The notes below the pieces were generated by a model. It made no database searches. It was given only the letters and a program-made list of their open reading frames with translations, and was not told the DNA's origin. Positions 1 to 10,400 of a stretch of DNA of 64,000 nucleotides are shown here, piece after piece. A program made the translations under genes and the position numbers. Source of the DNA: Phyto melanocephala (taxonomy: Eukaryota; Arthropoda; Insecta; Diptera; Rhinophoridae); assembly GCA_941918925.1 (NCBI GenBank), contig OW799237.1:91857015-91921014 (forward strand). Reading direction: 5' to 3'. How positions within the stretch are numbered: position 1 is the first letter of the stretch; each line of letters begins with the position of its first letter.

Positions 1-271
1 ACTCAACCAAACACCACACATATGTATGTTTGAGTGTATGTGTTTAAGCAATTTTCATTTGAGAAATTTAAATATTAGAAAGATATCAACCAATATGAAA
101 TGTATATCAAACGAAAGATAACATCTTCATTTGCCTACAAAAAAATTTTTAAAAAAAGTTATCTCGCCGTTTCCTCATAATCAATGAAATAAAGATTACA
201 ACAATAACAATCTGACATGACTCCCTATACCGTAAGGTAAGACGTATTCTACGCCAATAAATAAGGGTAAA

Positions 272-595
272 GATTTCCATTCAAATTTAATACAAGATTT
301 TTTTTTGTGTAAAAAACTAATACAAATGCCGTAAACACTGAATTTATTATTTTTTTACTTGTTAAAATGAAAAATTTTCAATAAATTTTGGAGTTTTAAA
401 TTTGACTTTTTAAAAATAAAATATTTTTCTTATTCCATCATAATTTTTTTACGCACTGTATTTGAATAAATATCAACACAGCCACTAAGCAAGAGCACTC
501 GTCGCTGTCTCATGGACGGACTAAGCTAAAGAGCAGTAAAATAAAAGAGGTGGGATTATAAACAATTGTTTGATGAAATGGGCACCTATGATCTA
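272..595. repeat. Interspersed repeat shared with 19545-19845 (possible Tc1-like terminus)
   Basis: This stretch closely matches 19545-19845 in direct orientation, including TTTACGCACT, CACTCGTCGCTGT and AATTGTTTGAT. At 19407 the partner copy begins CAGTGCTATGAAAAAGTAAG, which resembles Tc1-family terminal repeats. The small frame at 566-763 in the tail is not recognised. Confidence 0.5.
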
Positions 596-1112
596 ATGTG
601 TCAAACATTCAAAGAGTTGTCAAAAAATTTTAAGAAACTGAGTCGGTTAGCGATATTAAGACTCTTGTGCTTCAACGTACCTTTCGGTCTCTTGAAAACA
701 TTGCCCTGTTGTAAGCGAGAGTGTCGCCGAAAAATCGAAAAGATCAATGCTAACAAAATTTAGCTTACTCAGGATCTCAAGCCATCTCAGACCATTGAAA
801 GCGCTGGCAATTTGTTCAATGGGTAATGTAGCAAAGTAAAGTCAATGCCTATTTTTATAAAAAAAAAACAACTTGCTGGTCCCGGTCTGCGTGGCTGGCC
901 CCAGCGAAACAGAGCATAATCTCTATCGGGAAAAACACAAAAAAACTAAATATCTATAAACTAGCCATCTGTCGGACGAACTTCAAACTACACAGAAACA
1001 CTCCTCCCGGCCCATAGAGCATGCATATTTGGTCAAAACCGGTCCAGTAGTTTTTGAGTTTATCGATCACGAACATACACGTAATTTTTATATATATAGA
1101 GAAGAGATAATA
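596..1112. other. No gene seen; unclassified repeat-like DNA
   Basis: Contains a short basic open frame ending at 763 without recognised family, and a 885-1060 stretch whose wording resembles dispersed repeats. Nothing firm. Confidence 0.3.
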
Positions 1113-1640
1113 ATTTTCTAAGATGAAGCGTAATTTCATCTGAATGGTTTAGTGAATGTACAAAATTGTCGAATTTCGGACTCCAAAAATCCTTATGTTA
1201 TCCATGAGAAACAAATGTACCTGAGTAATTGTTTGTTACGGATTTTGATCAAGCGGCGTGATTGGGCCCTACTTTTTTAAGATGAAATTGCAGTGGCTGT
1301 GAACAGCATTCATTACTGGACTATGATAACGGAGTTCTTGTGGCCTCAACTAAATGGCAATGATCTGGACGACATGTGGTTTGAACAAGATGCGCTTGAA
1401 ACAATTAATTAACTGCAACAATGATTACCTGAACAAATAATTTCAAGAAATGTGAAATGGTCACAAAGATCATGCGTTTTAACGGTGTGCGATTTTTTTC
1501 TTCAGGATTTGATTAAATCTGAGATTTATGCAAATAAACCAGAAACAATTCCTGAGTTAAAATCCGATAACCAACCCGTCATCGGTGAGATACTGCCATA
1601 TCTCTGAGAAAAAGTAAAGGAAAATTTTTAAAAAAAAACG
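1113..1640 (+). pseudogene. Decayed mariner-type transposase
   Basis: Broken frames still read as the DDE region of the insect mariner family also seen at 18.1 kb: an AHFWLNG-like start, VNVQNCRI, GVIGPYFF at about 1255-1285, a degenerate MWFQQDGA-like block near 1374, and IYANKPETIPEL near 1527. It contains many stops and frameshifts and lacks a recognisable N-terminal half, so it is inactive. Confidence 0.75.
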
Positions 1641-2877
1641 TAATGGCCTGTAAACAGTGCCGTTCGGAAATACGTTTTTTTTTTTTTATGAAACGATGAA
1701 TTTGTACTGAGACACACTTTACATACAAATTTTTGTTAAATGCTTTTGATAACAAAAAAGCAGTTATAGATTTTGGCCTACATCTCGGTCATTTATAGGC
1801 CGATTTTACTCATTCCAAATTGCAACATTTTAAAACCAATGATTTATATTAATTTGCTATAAGTATTGCCCAAAAGTATTTTTAAGGCTTTGGTTTTTAT
1901 AGCAAAATCTATTTATTTGAATAATTGCGGTATACACACACACACACACACATTAAAGGACATTAGGAAATTTCCAGAAATTAATTAATTTCCAGGACTT
2001 TAAACAGCTTGTTGTTTTCATTACCTGTAATTAATTAAATTTAATTTTAAATTATGCAACCATGTGCTATATTTTCTACTTGTAACTGCTAAACTAAATG
2101 TTCGTGATTTTGCGAAAAGGAAATTAAATAGTTTTGAAATGACTACGGCGACAAATTAATATTGTTGGTGTTATTTTTTATATTTTTTTTTATTATTATT
2201 TTTTATTTTTTTTTCTTGAATACAACATACTTACTTATTTACTTTAACATTTTTTTTGCCACTTATAATTACAACACAAGTTTTTGTGGGAAAGTTTTAT
2301 TAAGTCTCAGACTTAAAATAATTTGTTTTCTTGTCAACGACGTGCTTAATGAAATCTATGCACGTCGTTAACCACTACCATAATTAACAAATTAAAATAA
2401 TTGTGTATATGCAATAACAACAACAAAATCTTAAATTAAAAATAATAATAATAAATAGAAAAACTACTATACATGTGTATGCACTCGTATAAATAAATAA
2501 AAATAAAAATTTGAATTATCACGCTTCCTTATAAATTATTTAATTTCTTTTAATATAAACAAAATTATAAATATAAAAAACAAATAAAAATTAAGTGAAT
2601 TTAATGATGTGCTTGTATATATTGTGTGTAATAGTTAAGTAGTTAATTTTTCTAATTATTTATGTACAATTTACAAGTGTTGAATAAAACAGGGTCATCA
2701 TCATCAACGTCAACGTCACGTCGTTGACAATAGATTTTAGCGTTAGAACTATCATGTTATTGAAAACTTGTATTGCGATTTTTTAAATTACTGGCATTAG
2801 AAAAATATTTTAAAAATACTTATTAATTAGATTTGTTTTTCATTATTATTTTTATTTTTTTTTTGCAAATGTTTATA
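1641..2877. other. AT-rich intergenic DNA with a (CA)n microsatellite
   Basis: A (CA)n run lies at about 1932-1951. The rest is A/T-rich with poly-T tracts (2170-2215) and no supported gene. Confidence 0.4.
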
Positions 2878-3423
2878 AAGGGTGGTTAAATTTTAAGGGC
2901 CGATGTTGAATGTGAATCACACCTAAACGTCAATTTTTTTTTCTGCATTTCATTTGACATTTCTCAATTTCAGACTAACTCAATTTGAACAGTGGAAAGA
3001 TACGCAAATGAGCAACGCGTTAAAGTTATTCAGGTTTTTTATTAAAATGGGCGTTCAAATCAAAATGCATTTTGTGCACTTCATGATTCTTCTGGTCAAC
3101 ATAATCGTTCCAATTCGTCCACAATCGGGAGAATTGTTAAAAATATTTAAATTGCTGCAAAACAGGTCTGTATAAAATGTTAGAACATCTCTGAATGCCT
3201 TCTCAGTTCGTTGAACGGAAAACATTGCTGTTTTTCGCAATAGTGTGGCAAAAGAGCAGTTGACCTCGCATCGGGTGGAGGTGTGCTGCCGAGGTCGATA
3301 TTTTGTTCCATACATTATTGAATCACACCAATATTATCTTAATAAAAATAAATGACAATGATTTTCTAAATAATTTGTGTTTTATTCAAAGTCAATATCG
3401 GCCCTTAAAATGTAACCACCCTT
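2878..3423 (+). mobile_element. Non-autonomous mariner derivative keeping only N-terminal coding remnants
   Basis: Terminal inverted repeats of about 35 bp (left AAGGGTGGTTAAATTTTAAG, right complementary) are flanked by TA dinucleotides at 2876-2877 and 3424-3425. Inside, broken frames read as the transposase DNA-binding region (NEQRVKVIQVFY, then SGQHNRSNSSTIGRIVKNI and SVENIA-like words). The catalytic half is missing, so it is an internally deleted copy. Confidence 0.75.
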
Positions 3424-3469
3424 TAGTTGGTATGAATACACTTTGTTTTTATAATCTTCGCCAGTGAGT

Positions 3470-3630
3470 GTAACGTACGGTCCACACCAGTCATCGATAT
3501 GTTCGAACAACAAACAATTTTTTGTGCGCACATGAATTTGCCTGGTGTGGACCGCTGTTGTCGATGTTATGTTCTTGTTCAAACAGCGTTGTCAGATCAT
3601 TTGTTCGAACAACGATGTCTGATATTAAAA
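3470..3630. repeat. Small imperfect palindrome
   Basis: CGGTCCACACCAG near 3478 recurs inverted at about 3541-3553, and GTTCGAACAAC occurs several times nearby. This could be a short fold-back element. The overlapping small open frames on both strands are by-products of the symmetry. Confidence 0.4.
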
Positions 3631-3888
3631 AGTATTTTGAATATGAAAGAAAGAGACGACATAAAAATAGCAACAAAATACACTTTATACGTTTTCTCCA
3701 TATCAAAGAACATTAACAATTAATCCCATTAAATCAGAATGTTATTAAATATTGAACACATTCCAGTTATAACCTTAAATAACCAAACTATTTAAATTGC
3801 TGAATCTGCTAAAAATCTAGGAATATTTTTTAACAATACCCTCACCTGGTCAAACCATATCAATTATGCATGTGGTCGAACGTTTTCT

Positions 3889-4395
3889 ATGATAAGAAAT
3901 CTGTGGCAAACTCAGTACTGTACCCCAATTAAAATTAGAATACTCCTTGCTAAAACTTACTTAATACCAACTTTGTTATATGGCTGTGAACTTTTTGCAA
4001 GCTGTGACAAAAAAGGCAAAAAAAAAAAACTTTATAGTACTTTTAATAGTATAATTCGTTATGTCTATGACCTGAAAAGGTACGATCATATATCCCCTTA
4101 CTTAACCCCGCTCTACGGTATTAACTTTGATAACTATTTAAAAGTAAGAGTCTTGCTCTTCATGCATAAACTAATAAATACATGCCAGCTAGAACATCTC
4201 TATTCACGATTACATTTGTCATCTCTTAATAGAGGGAAAATACTTCTAGTTTTTAGACACTATACTCAGATATCTAAGTACCAGTCTTTTATCCATGCTG
4301 TCGGTCTCTGGAATGGAATACCACATAGATTTCAAATTATTCGTAACGCACATCAATTTAGAAAGTCAATTTTTAGGAATTTTTCTACAATTTAA
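3889..4395 (+). pseudogene. C-terminal fragment of a LINE reverse transcriptase
   Basis: This 168-residue open frame resembles the end of jockey/I-type LINE ORF2 proteins: the thumb region (IKIRILLAKTYLIPTLLYGC), a Lys-rich stretch, and the HAVGLWNGIPHRFQ block typical of the C terminus. No YADD box is present, so it is a 5'-truncated copy rather than a working enzyme. Confidence 0.7.
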
Positions 4396-4435
4396 TTAGT
4401 TATAAATTCTTTGTTTTAACAGTGTTGTAATTAGT

Positions 4436-4883
4436 TAATTAGGACGACTTCCTAAACGCAAGTTGCAATGCATATTTACAATGCATACACTTCGTAAACG
4501 CATATGTAAACTTTCTAGCAATGTCCAATGTTCCTAATCGTTTGGCAACTCATTTTACTAAGTATCAGCTGTCAAAATCGCGCATCATTTTTAATTTGTA
4601 TGCAAACATTTGAGCTGCAATGGCTGAGTTAGTATTTTCTTTGTTTATTTTTAATAAATTATTTATAATTGAACGAGTTTACTTAAATCACAGACTAATT
4701 ATTTAAATAATTAAACACTTTATATTGCAGAGACAAAAAGTGGATCCATGAGCGTTCCTAAATGCCGATAAAATGCAAAAAAAATCTCTGCAACGCAAGG
4801 TTGCACTTAAGACATGTTTAGCATTGCATACGCATTTTTTTAAATTATGAATTGCAACTTGCGTTTAGGAAGTCGGCCTTAAT
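4436..4883. mobile_element. MITE nested in the LINE, ~30-bp inverted repeats
   Basis: The left end GACTTCCTAAACGCAAGTTG is matched by its inverse near 4850-4876. TTAA occurs beside both ends (4435-4438, 4879-4882), hinting at a TTAA target as in piggyBac-like elements. No coding capacity is seen. Confidence 0.65.
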
Positions 4884-5189
4884 CTTGTTCCAAATTGTTA
4901 GTACATATCTTAAAATTTTATATAAGTATTTGTATTTAATAGTTTATAGCAAAACAAATGTATTTACGTTTGTATGTACTTAGTTCCATGCTGTAATATG
5001 AGACTTATGTCTTGTGTGTGGGACATTGATAAATTAAATAAATAAATAAATAAGTAAAATAAATTTTTTGACAGTTTTGTTCTAGTCTAAACAAATCGAT
5101 GGCTCGTCTAGACCTAAAATAATAAAAAAGTCTATAGGTACAGAGTGGCTCAAAGGCTCTTACCCTGCATTGTTTAACTGCACACATAT

Positions 5190-5640
5190 AGAATTTTTTT
5201 TTTTTGGGACAAATTTCGCTGAAATCAATTGGTAATAAGTTACAGGGAGGGGAAGAAACACCTGCTTGGCCAAAATGTCAAATTTTTACCCCCTATATCT
5301 CAGAGACTTCTTGATCGATCTTGTGTCTAAGTTACTAACTAATAGGACTAACTTTTGTGCAAATTTTATCCCGATCGAAAGGCATCGGTTTTAAAAGTTA
5401 GTACACTTGAGGCGAAATGACCCATGTACATATATATTTTAAAAGAAACGATATTGTTATAACATTTACCCTTAAAATATTTATTTAAATTTTAAAATTT
5501 TTCCATTGCAGTGTTTCTCTCAGTAAAAAATGCACTTTTTAATTTTTAAATAAAAGCACGTATTCCTTGAGATAGTTGTGATTTTTTTTTATATTTAATT
5601 GTAAAGAAGACAAAATAAATATAAAGAAATATACGTGAAA
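5190..5640. other. Unclassified dispersed-repeat-like region
   Basis: Non-coding. A phrase such as TATATCTCAGAGACTTCTTG resembles wording common in dipteran dispersed repeats. No boundaries found. Confidence 0.3.
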
Positions 5641-5659
5641 TGGCCATCACGGTAGTGAC

Positions 5660-6150
5660 GACAAGTGATTACTTTTTTTTATGAAATTCTCCATGACTTT
5701 TTCACAGTTATTTGACTTTATCTTACTGATGACGCGTTGGATCTCGGACTTGAACTCCGAAATTATTTCTGGTTTATTCGCATAAGTCCGAGATTTCACA
5801 AAACCCCAAAGAAAAAAATCTTATGGCGTTAAATCCTGGTAGCCAGTTAACATCAGAATTTCTTGAGATGATTTTCGCGGTATGCCAGCTGACACTGTCT
5901 CGCTAAAAACCCCATGTCGTCCAAATCCATACCGTTTACGTTGAATTAACGGATTTTTCGAAAAATATTGATTAATTTTAGTCAATGAACTTTATTCAAT
6001 GATTTTATGAAAAATAATTTGTTCAGTATACGAATGCCGTTTACAGTGCAATTTCGGACTCACCCTCAAAAAAAGTAAGGCCCAATCACGCCGCCTGACA
6101 AAAATCCGCACCAGACAGTTACAGTTATCGCTAATATATTTAAACCCCTA
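5660..6150 (-). pseudogene. Decayed mariner-type transposase (minus strand)
   Basis: Read on the minus strand it shows the same family words as the copy at 1113-1640: a CGF..GGVIG-like block near 6080-6110, SEIALQTAF-like, an FGRHGVF-like block, FLWGFVKSRTYANKPEII near 5780-5810, and EVQDPTRHQ. It has frameshifts and stops throughout. Confidence 0.65.
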
Positions 6151-6599
6151 AACAAAGATATTTAATTTCAAAAGAATTCCGAATACTAGATAATGTGCGA
6201 AACCAAATAGCGGTTTATGTAATGTGTCAACGTAAAACGATAATTTACGTATTTATTCAGACTCCGCCACGCTACATAATTTTGTCCAAGCCAAATCCAT
6301 GCTATGTACTGTCAAGACCGTTTTGACAATTTTCATTTACATACACACATACATACGTGCATACCCAAATTTCATGGCCACTTTAACTTATTTGAAATAT
6401 TGCAATTTTCTCTAAAAATAGCATAATAATAGTATTAAGATTTAGGGGGTAAAATATCCCTTTTTTTGCAATTCTAGGTAGATAGGTAGGAAAGGGGGAA
6501 GGAAGGACACAATTGCACAATTGGACATGGATTTTTCGACCTTCTCTCGATTGAGCCCATTTTTAATACCAAACAAACCTTATGAATTGGAAATAATCT

Positions 6600-7098
6600 C
6601 TATTTTGTGCTTTCAACAAACAGACGGACATAGCTAGATCGTCCAAAAATTAAACCTGGACTCAGGAAGGAAGCAAGAGCCGCCTCTAACACACACACGC
6701 GAAGACCAATATGGTCCATTGTGTTTCCCTTTATATAATAAAGAACTTATTAGAAAAAAAGAGATAGAGAGATAGAGAGGGTTGCTAAAGATATAGTAGA
6801 TGAAAATAAGAAATAGTTAGGAAATAGAAAGTATAATAGAAGAAAGAAATACAGATTCCCTACGAGCACCATTGCATGTTCACCAGCCCACCGGCCCCCA
6901 TGATGAATCCGATAATATTTCCCAGTTTGCACTCCGAAACATCACCCAACTCATCGTGGAATCGTCTACCCAGCTACTTAAGCCTGTGATACTGTAGCCT
7001 CGTACAGTGACATACAATGTGTTCCACAGCTCCTCTAGCTTGTCTTCATCCTCACACATCCTACAATAATCTGGAGTGTCGCGATTCCATCTATGCAA
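6600..7098 (-). mobile_element. LINE 3' fragment (minus strand)
   Basis: The minus strand from 7098 reads HRWNRDTPDYCRMCEDEDK and, after a frameshift, VEHIVCHCTRL...LGRRF, which is the Cys-His motif found at the C terminus of jockey/I-type LINE ORF2. Downstream (6740-6660) is a 3' UTR-like sequence including CCATATTGGTC. Ends in decayed DNA. Confidence 0.6.
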
Positions 7099-7283
7099 TT
7101 CTAAAAAATACTAAAAACTTATTAAAATTAATTTTGTATCCACTACTAAAATACTTGTGCGATCCATTCAAACATTAATTACTAAAATTTTAAAATTACT
7201 AGATTAATAATCGATTTTCCTAATATTTTTTATAGATTTTTTAAAAACACAATTTTGTTGTATTGAGACAGACAGCAAACATC

Positions 7284-7454
7284 ATGTCGCAGCTGAAATT
7301 TTGGAACAAACAAAACAGTAACAGTAAAACCGATAACAGTGAGAATTCAGAAAACAAAAATGGCAACCCCGCTAAAGAGGATAGCAAGCGATCGCGTAAT
7401 TGGTTGCACACACCAGAAGCCTTAATCAATGGTCATGTAGTATATCTAGTCAAG
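7284..7454 (+). CDS. ced-6: ced-6 coding exon 1
   Basis: 57 codons from the ATG, ending in HVVYLVK directly before the donor GTACGT. It holds a short Asn/Ser/Lys-rich leader and the first PTB strand. Phase 0 at the junction. Confidence 0.93.
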
Positions 7455-10400
7455 GTACGTATGCACATATCAACGGTGTTACTGAATGGAATAGAATTTC
7501 TTTATATTAATTTAATTTTCCTTAGTTCGCTGGCAGTCTACCAGTGGATCAGCCGAAGGGCATTGAAGTGGTTAAGGACACTATACGCAAACTACAATTT
7601 GCCCAGCAAATGAAAAAAGCCGAAACGGGAACTCAAGAAAAATTTAAAAAAGTTGAAATCACTATTAGTGTGGATGGTGTGGCTGTGCAGGAGCCCAGGA
7701 CACAGAAAATCTTACATCAATTCCCCTTGCACAACATTTCGTATTGTGCCGATGACAAGGGCGTGAAGAAGTATTTTAGTTTTATAGCCAAAACGGTTAA
7801 GACGAAAAATGAAAATATGTCCAATGGCCGAGGCAGTAGTCCAGATGGCTCTACACAGTCTGCAACAGAAGAAACTCATGAATGTTTTGTATTTATTTCG
7901 AATAAATTGGCTTCCGATATCACCTTGACCATTGGTCAAGCCTTTGAGCTGGCCTTTAGGTAAAAACTTTACTTTTTAAATTTTAAATTTAATTCAAATT
8001 TGAATATTTTTTTATTTATTTTTAATTTTTTTTGTTGCCAGAAAATACATAAATACAGCAGAAAAATCAGAATTGAGCAAAGCTCAACAACAAATCACCG
8101 ACCTAGAGAAAGTCATAACCATCTATAAGAATCGCCTGCGTGAATTGACTTTAAAAATACCCAAAAACGAAATGGATACGTATTTATTCCGCGAAGGCAT
8201 TAAAGATATTGTAGAGGTGCCTGCACCGACAACTCACAATAGCATTGCAGCAGATTCGACCAATTCGTCATCCCTTACCAATGGTACTAACGGTCTTAGC
8301 GATAGCAATGACAGAGCTTTGCTAATCGATACGAGTTTCAGTAATAATACATCGTCGAAAATGTCTACGACATCATCGTCAGCTTCATCGACATCATTTC
8401 TGCCTGCTGTACCACCGCGCACCCAATTACTATCGAAAACGATGAACAATAATAATCAGAAAATGGATGAGTTGCTATTAAATTCAGATTCTGATAGTGA
8501 TTTCGACCCACGAGCCGAAGAATCAAATACAGATGGTAATAGCACTGGTAGTGGCAGCAAAACAATGACTAATGATTTGTTTGGCTTTGAGCCGTCAAAA
8601 TCTTTTGGCCAACAGTTGTTCTACAATAACAACGACAACAAGTTTCTCAATAATAATAACAGTAACAATAATATCGGCCTCATTACCAATAATTCAAACA
8701 ACAGTTTTAGTGAATTGACCATAACGCCACCTTTGTGTGAGTATTGAAAAAAATATTGCATCATTAGTGCGATTCAATCGTGGTAGTGTATTTATTTGCA
8801 AAGAGTTTATATGTTAAATATGATTTTTATTTTTGGCGATATTTCGATAAGTTCGAAATGTTTTCCTCCAAATAAATTCAACTGATTTCTTTTGAAAATT
8901 TGGCCCAAGAAATGATAAGAAATCAATTTTAATTTAATCCTCAAATTGAAAATTATGTGTAAGAACATCATAGTAAAATACAAATTATAGCAGTTTAAGT
9001 TATTTTAATTAAGTCAACAACTTGGTTGTATTTAACTACGATTTATTACTCCTTTATCTGCCTGTATTGTAAGGAGATGTAACAGCTGAGATTTTTCTAT
9101 ATTTCACAATTTCAATCAGTTGATTTTAACAGCTGAGATTTAACAGCTGAGATTTTTCTATCTTTCACAATTTCAATCAGTTGATTTTAACTTTCATTTT
9201 ATTTTTTACTGTTGAAATAATTTCAAAAACAAAATATACTGCCTGTTCAACGATGTTGAAAGAAAACCCAAGCGGAATTTCATTCGTACAAAAACGTTGA
9301 AAACAAAAACAAATTTTTAGTTTTTGTTGTTGTTTTCAATATATTTCTACGAATGAAATTTCGCTTGGGTTTTCTTTCGACATTGTTGAACAGGCTGATA
9401 AAGTTCAAATCAAGGGAGATTATTAAGGTAGTCGTACTCAATCAGGTTATTTTTTATATTATTCACTTTTTGTGTTATTCTTTAGAATTTGAGCGATGTA
9501 GTTAAAGCGCTATTTGACCAATTTCTGTACAGCATCTGTCTAATAAGCCTTAATAAACCTAAAATATTTCTTATGAATACACAGTAGAAATTTAATTAAC
9601 TCTACTAAAGTACTTAACTAAACAGAAAGAAAACTGGTTATATATTTTGTTGTTGTGGCTTAGTAATGCTAGGAATACAACTGCTCGGAACGACGAATTT
9701 TTGGCCGCGTATATTCGTCGCAAAAAATAAAACACATTTGTGTTTTTGAAAATCATGACATCGGGCGAAATTCGTTATATGCGGCGAACACTGCAATAGA
9801 TTTATTACTATGTCATTCGTCGGCAACCGACGAAAAAATAAGTAATTGCCACCACACACTATGGGCCTGTTCGTAAACGTATCACTGCGCTGCACAATAT
9901 GATTACTTTGCGCTGCCACTGCAAATCATATGTTGCTGATGCTTCTTTTTGCTTATTTTATTGCTGCATTTACGAACGAGCGAACACTGCGGAAAAATGG
10001 AAAAAATTATTATAAATTTAATTTGTGAATTTGATAATACAATATCTGACATATATTTCACATTCGAGGCTAAAAATTTTTAAAAAGTAAAATAATCAAA
10101 AATAAATCATAAAAAATCATATTCTTTATACTCACACATTTATTGCATCAGCCATTTTTGTGATTAGTTTTTTGTATTTATTTGCGCCAAGGCGAATTCA
10201 ATATCAGGTGATATCATCCCTGCAACAAACACAAAAAGGCCAAGAGAATGTCAAAACACAAAAAAACAAATTTTTTGTTTACTTTTAATTAAAATTTTAT
10301 TTTTATAAATTTACGCGAAAATTTTCAAAAAAAATAAGTATTTTTAATTTAAACATAAATTTGTGCCAGTTTATATCACATATTTGTGTTTTATATCACA

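Larger units (their letters stand above)
3740..5053 (+). mobile_element. 5'-truncated LINE with (TAAA)n tail, split by a MITE
   Basis: From about 3760 the + strand reads as the C-terminal part of a non-LTR reverse transcriptase (AESAKNLGIFFNNTLTWSNH, then an open frame 3889-4395 with KTYLIPTLLYGCE and VGLWNGIPH). The 3' end resumes after a nested inverted-repeat element at 4436-4883 and finishes with a (TAAA)n tail at 5034-5053. The endonuclease and catalytic RT regions are absent. Confidence 0.75.
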
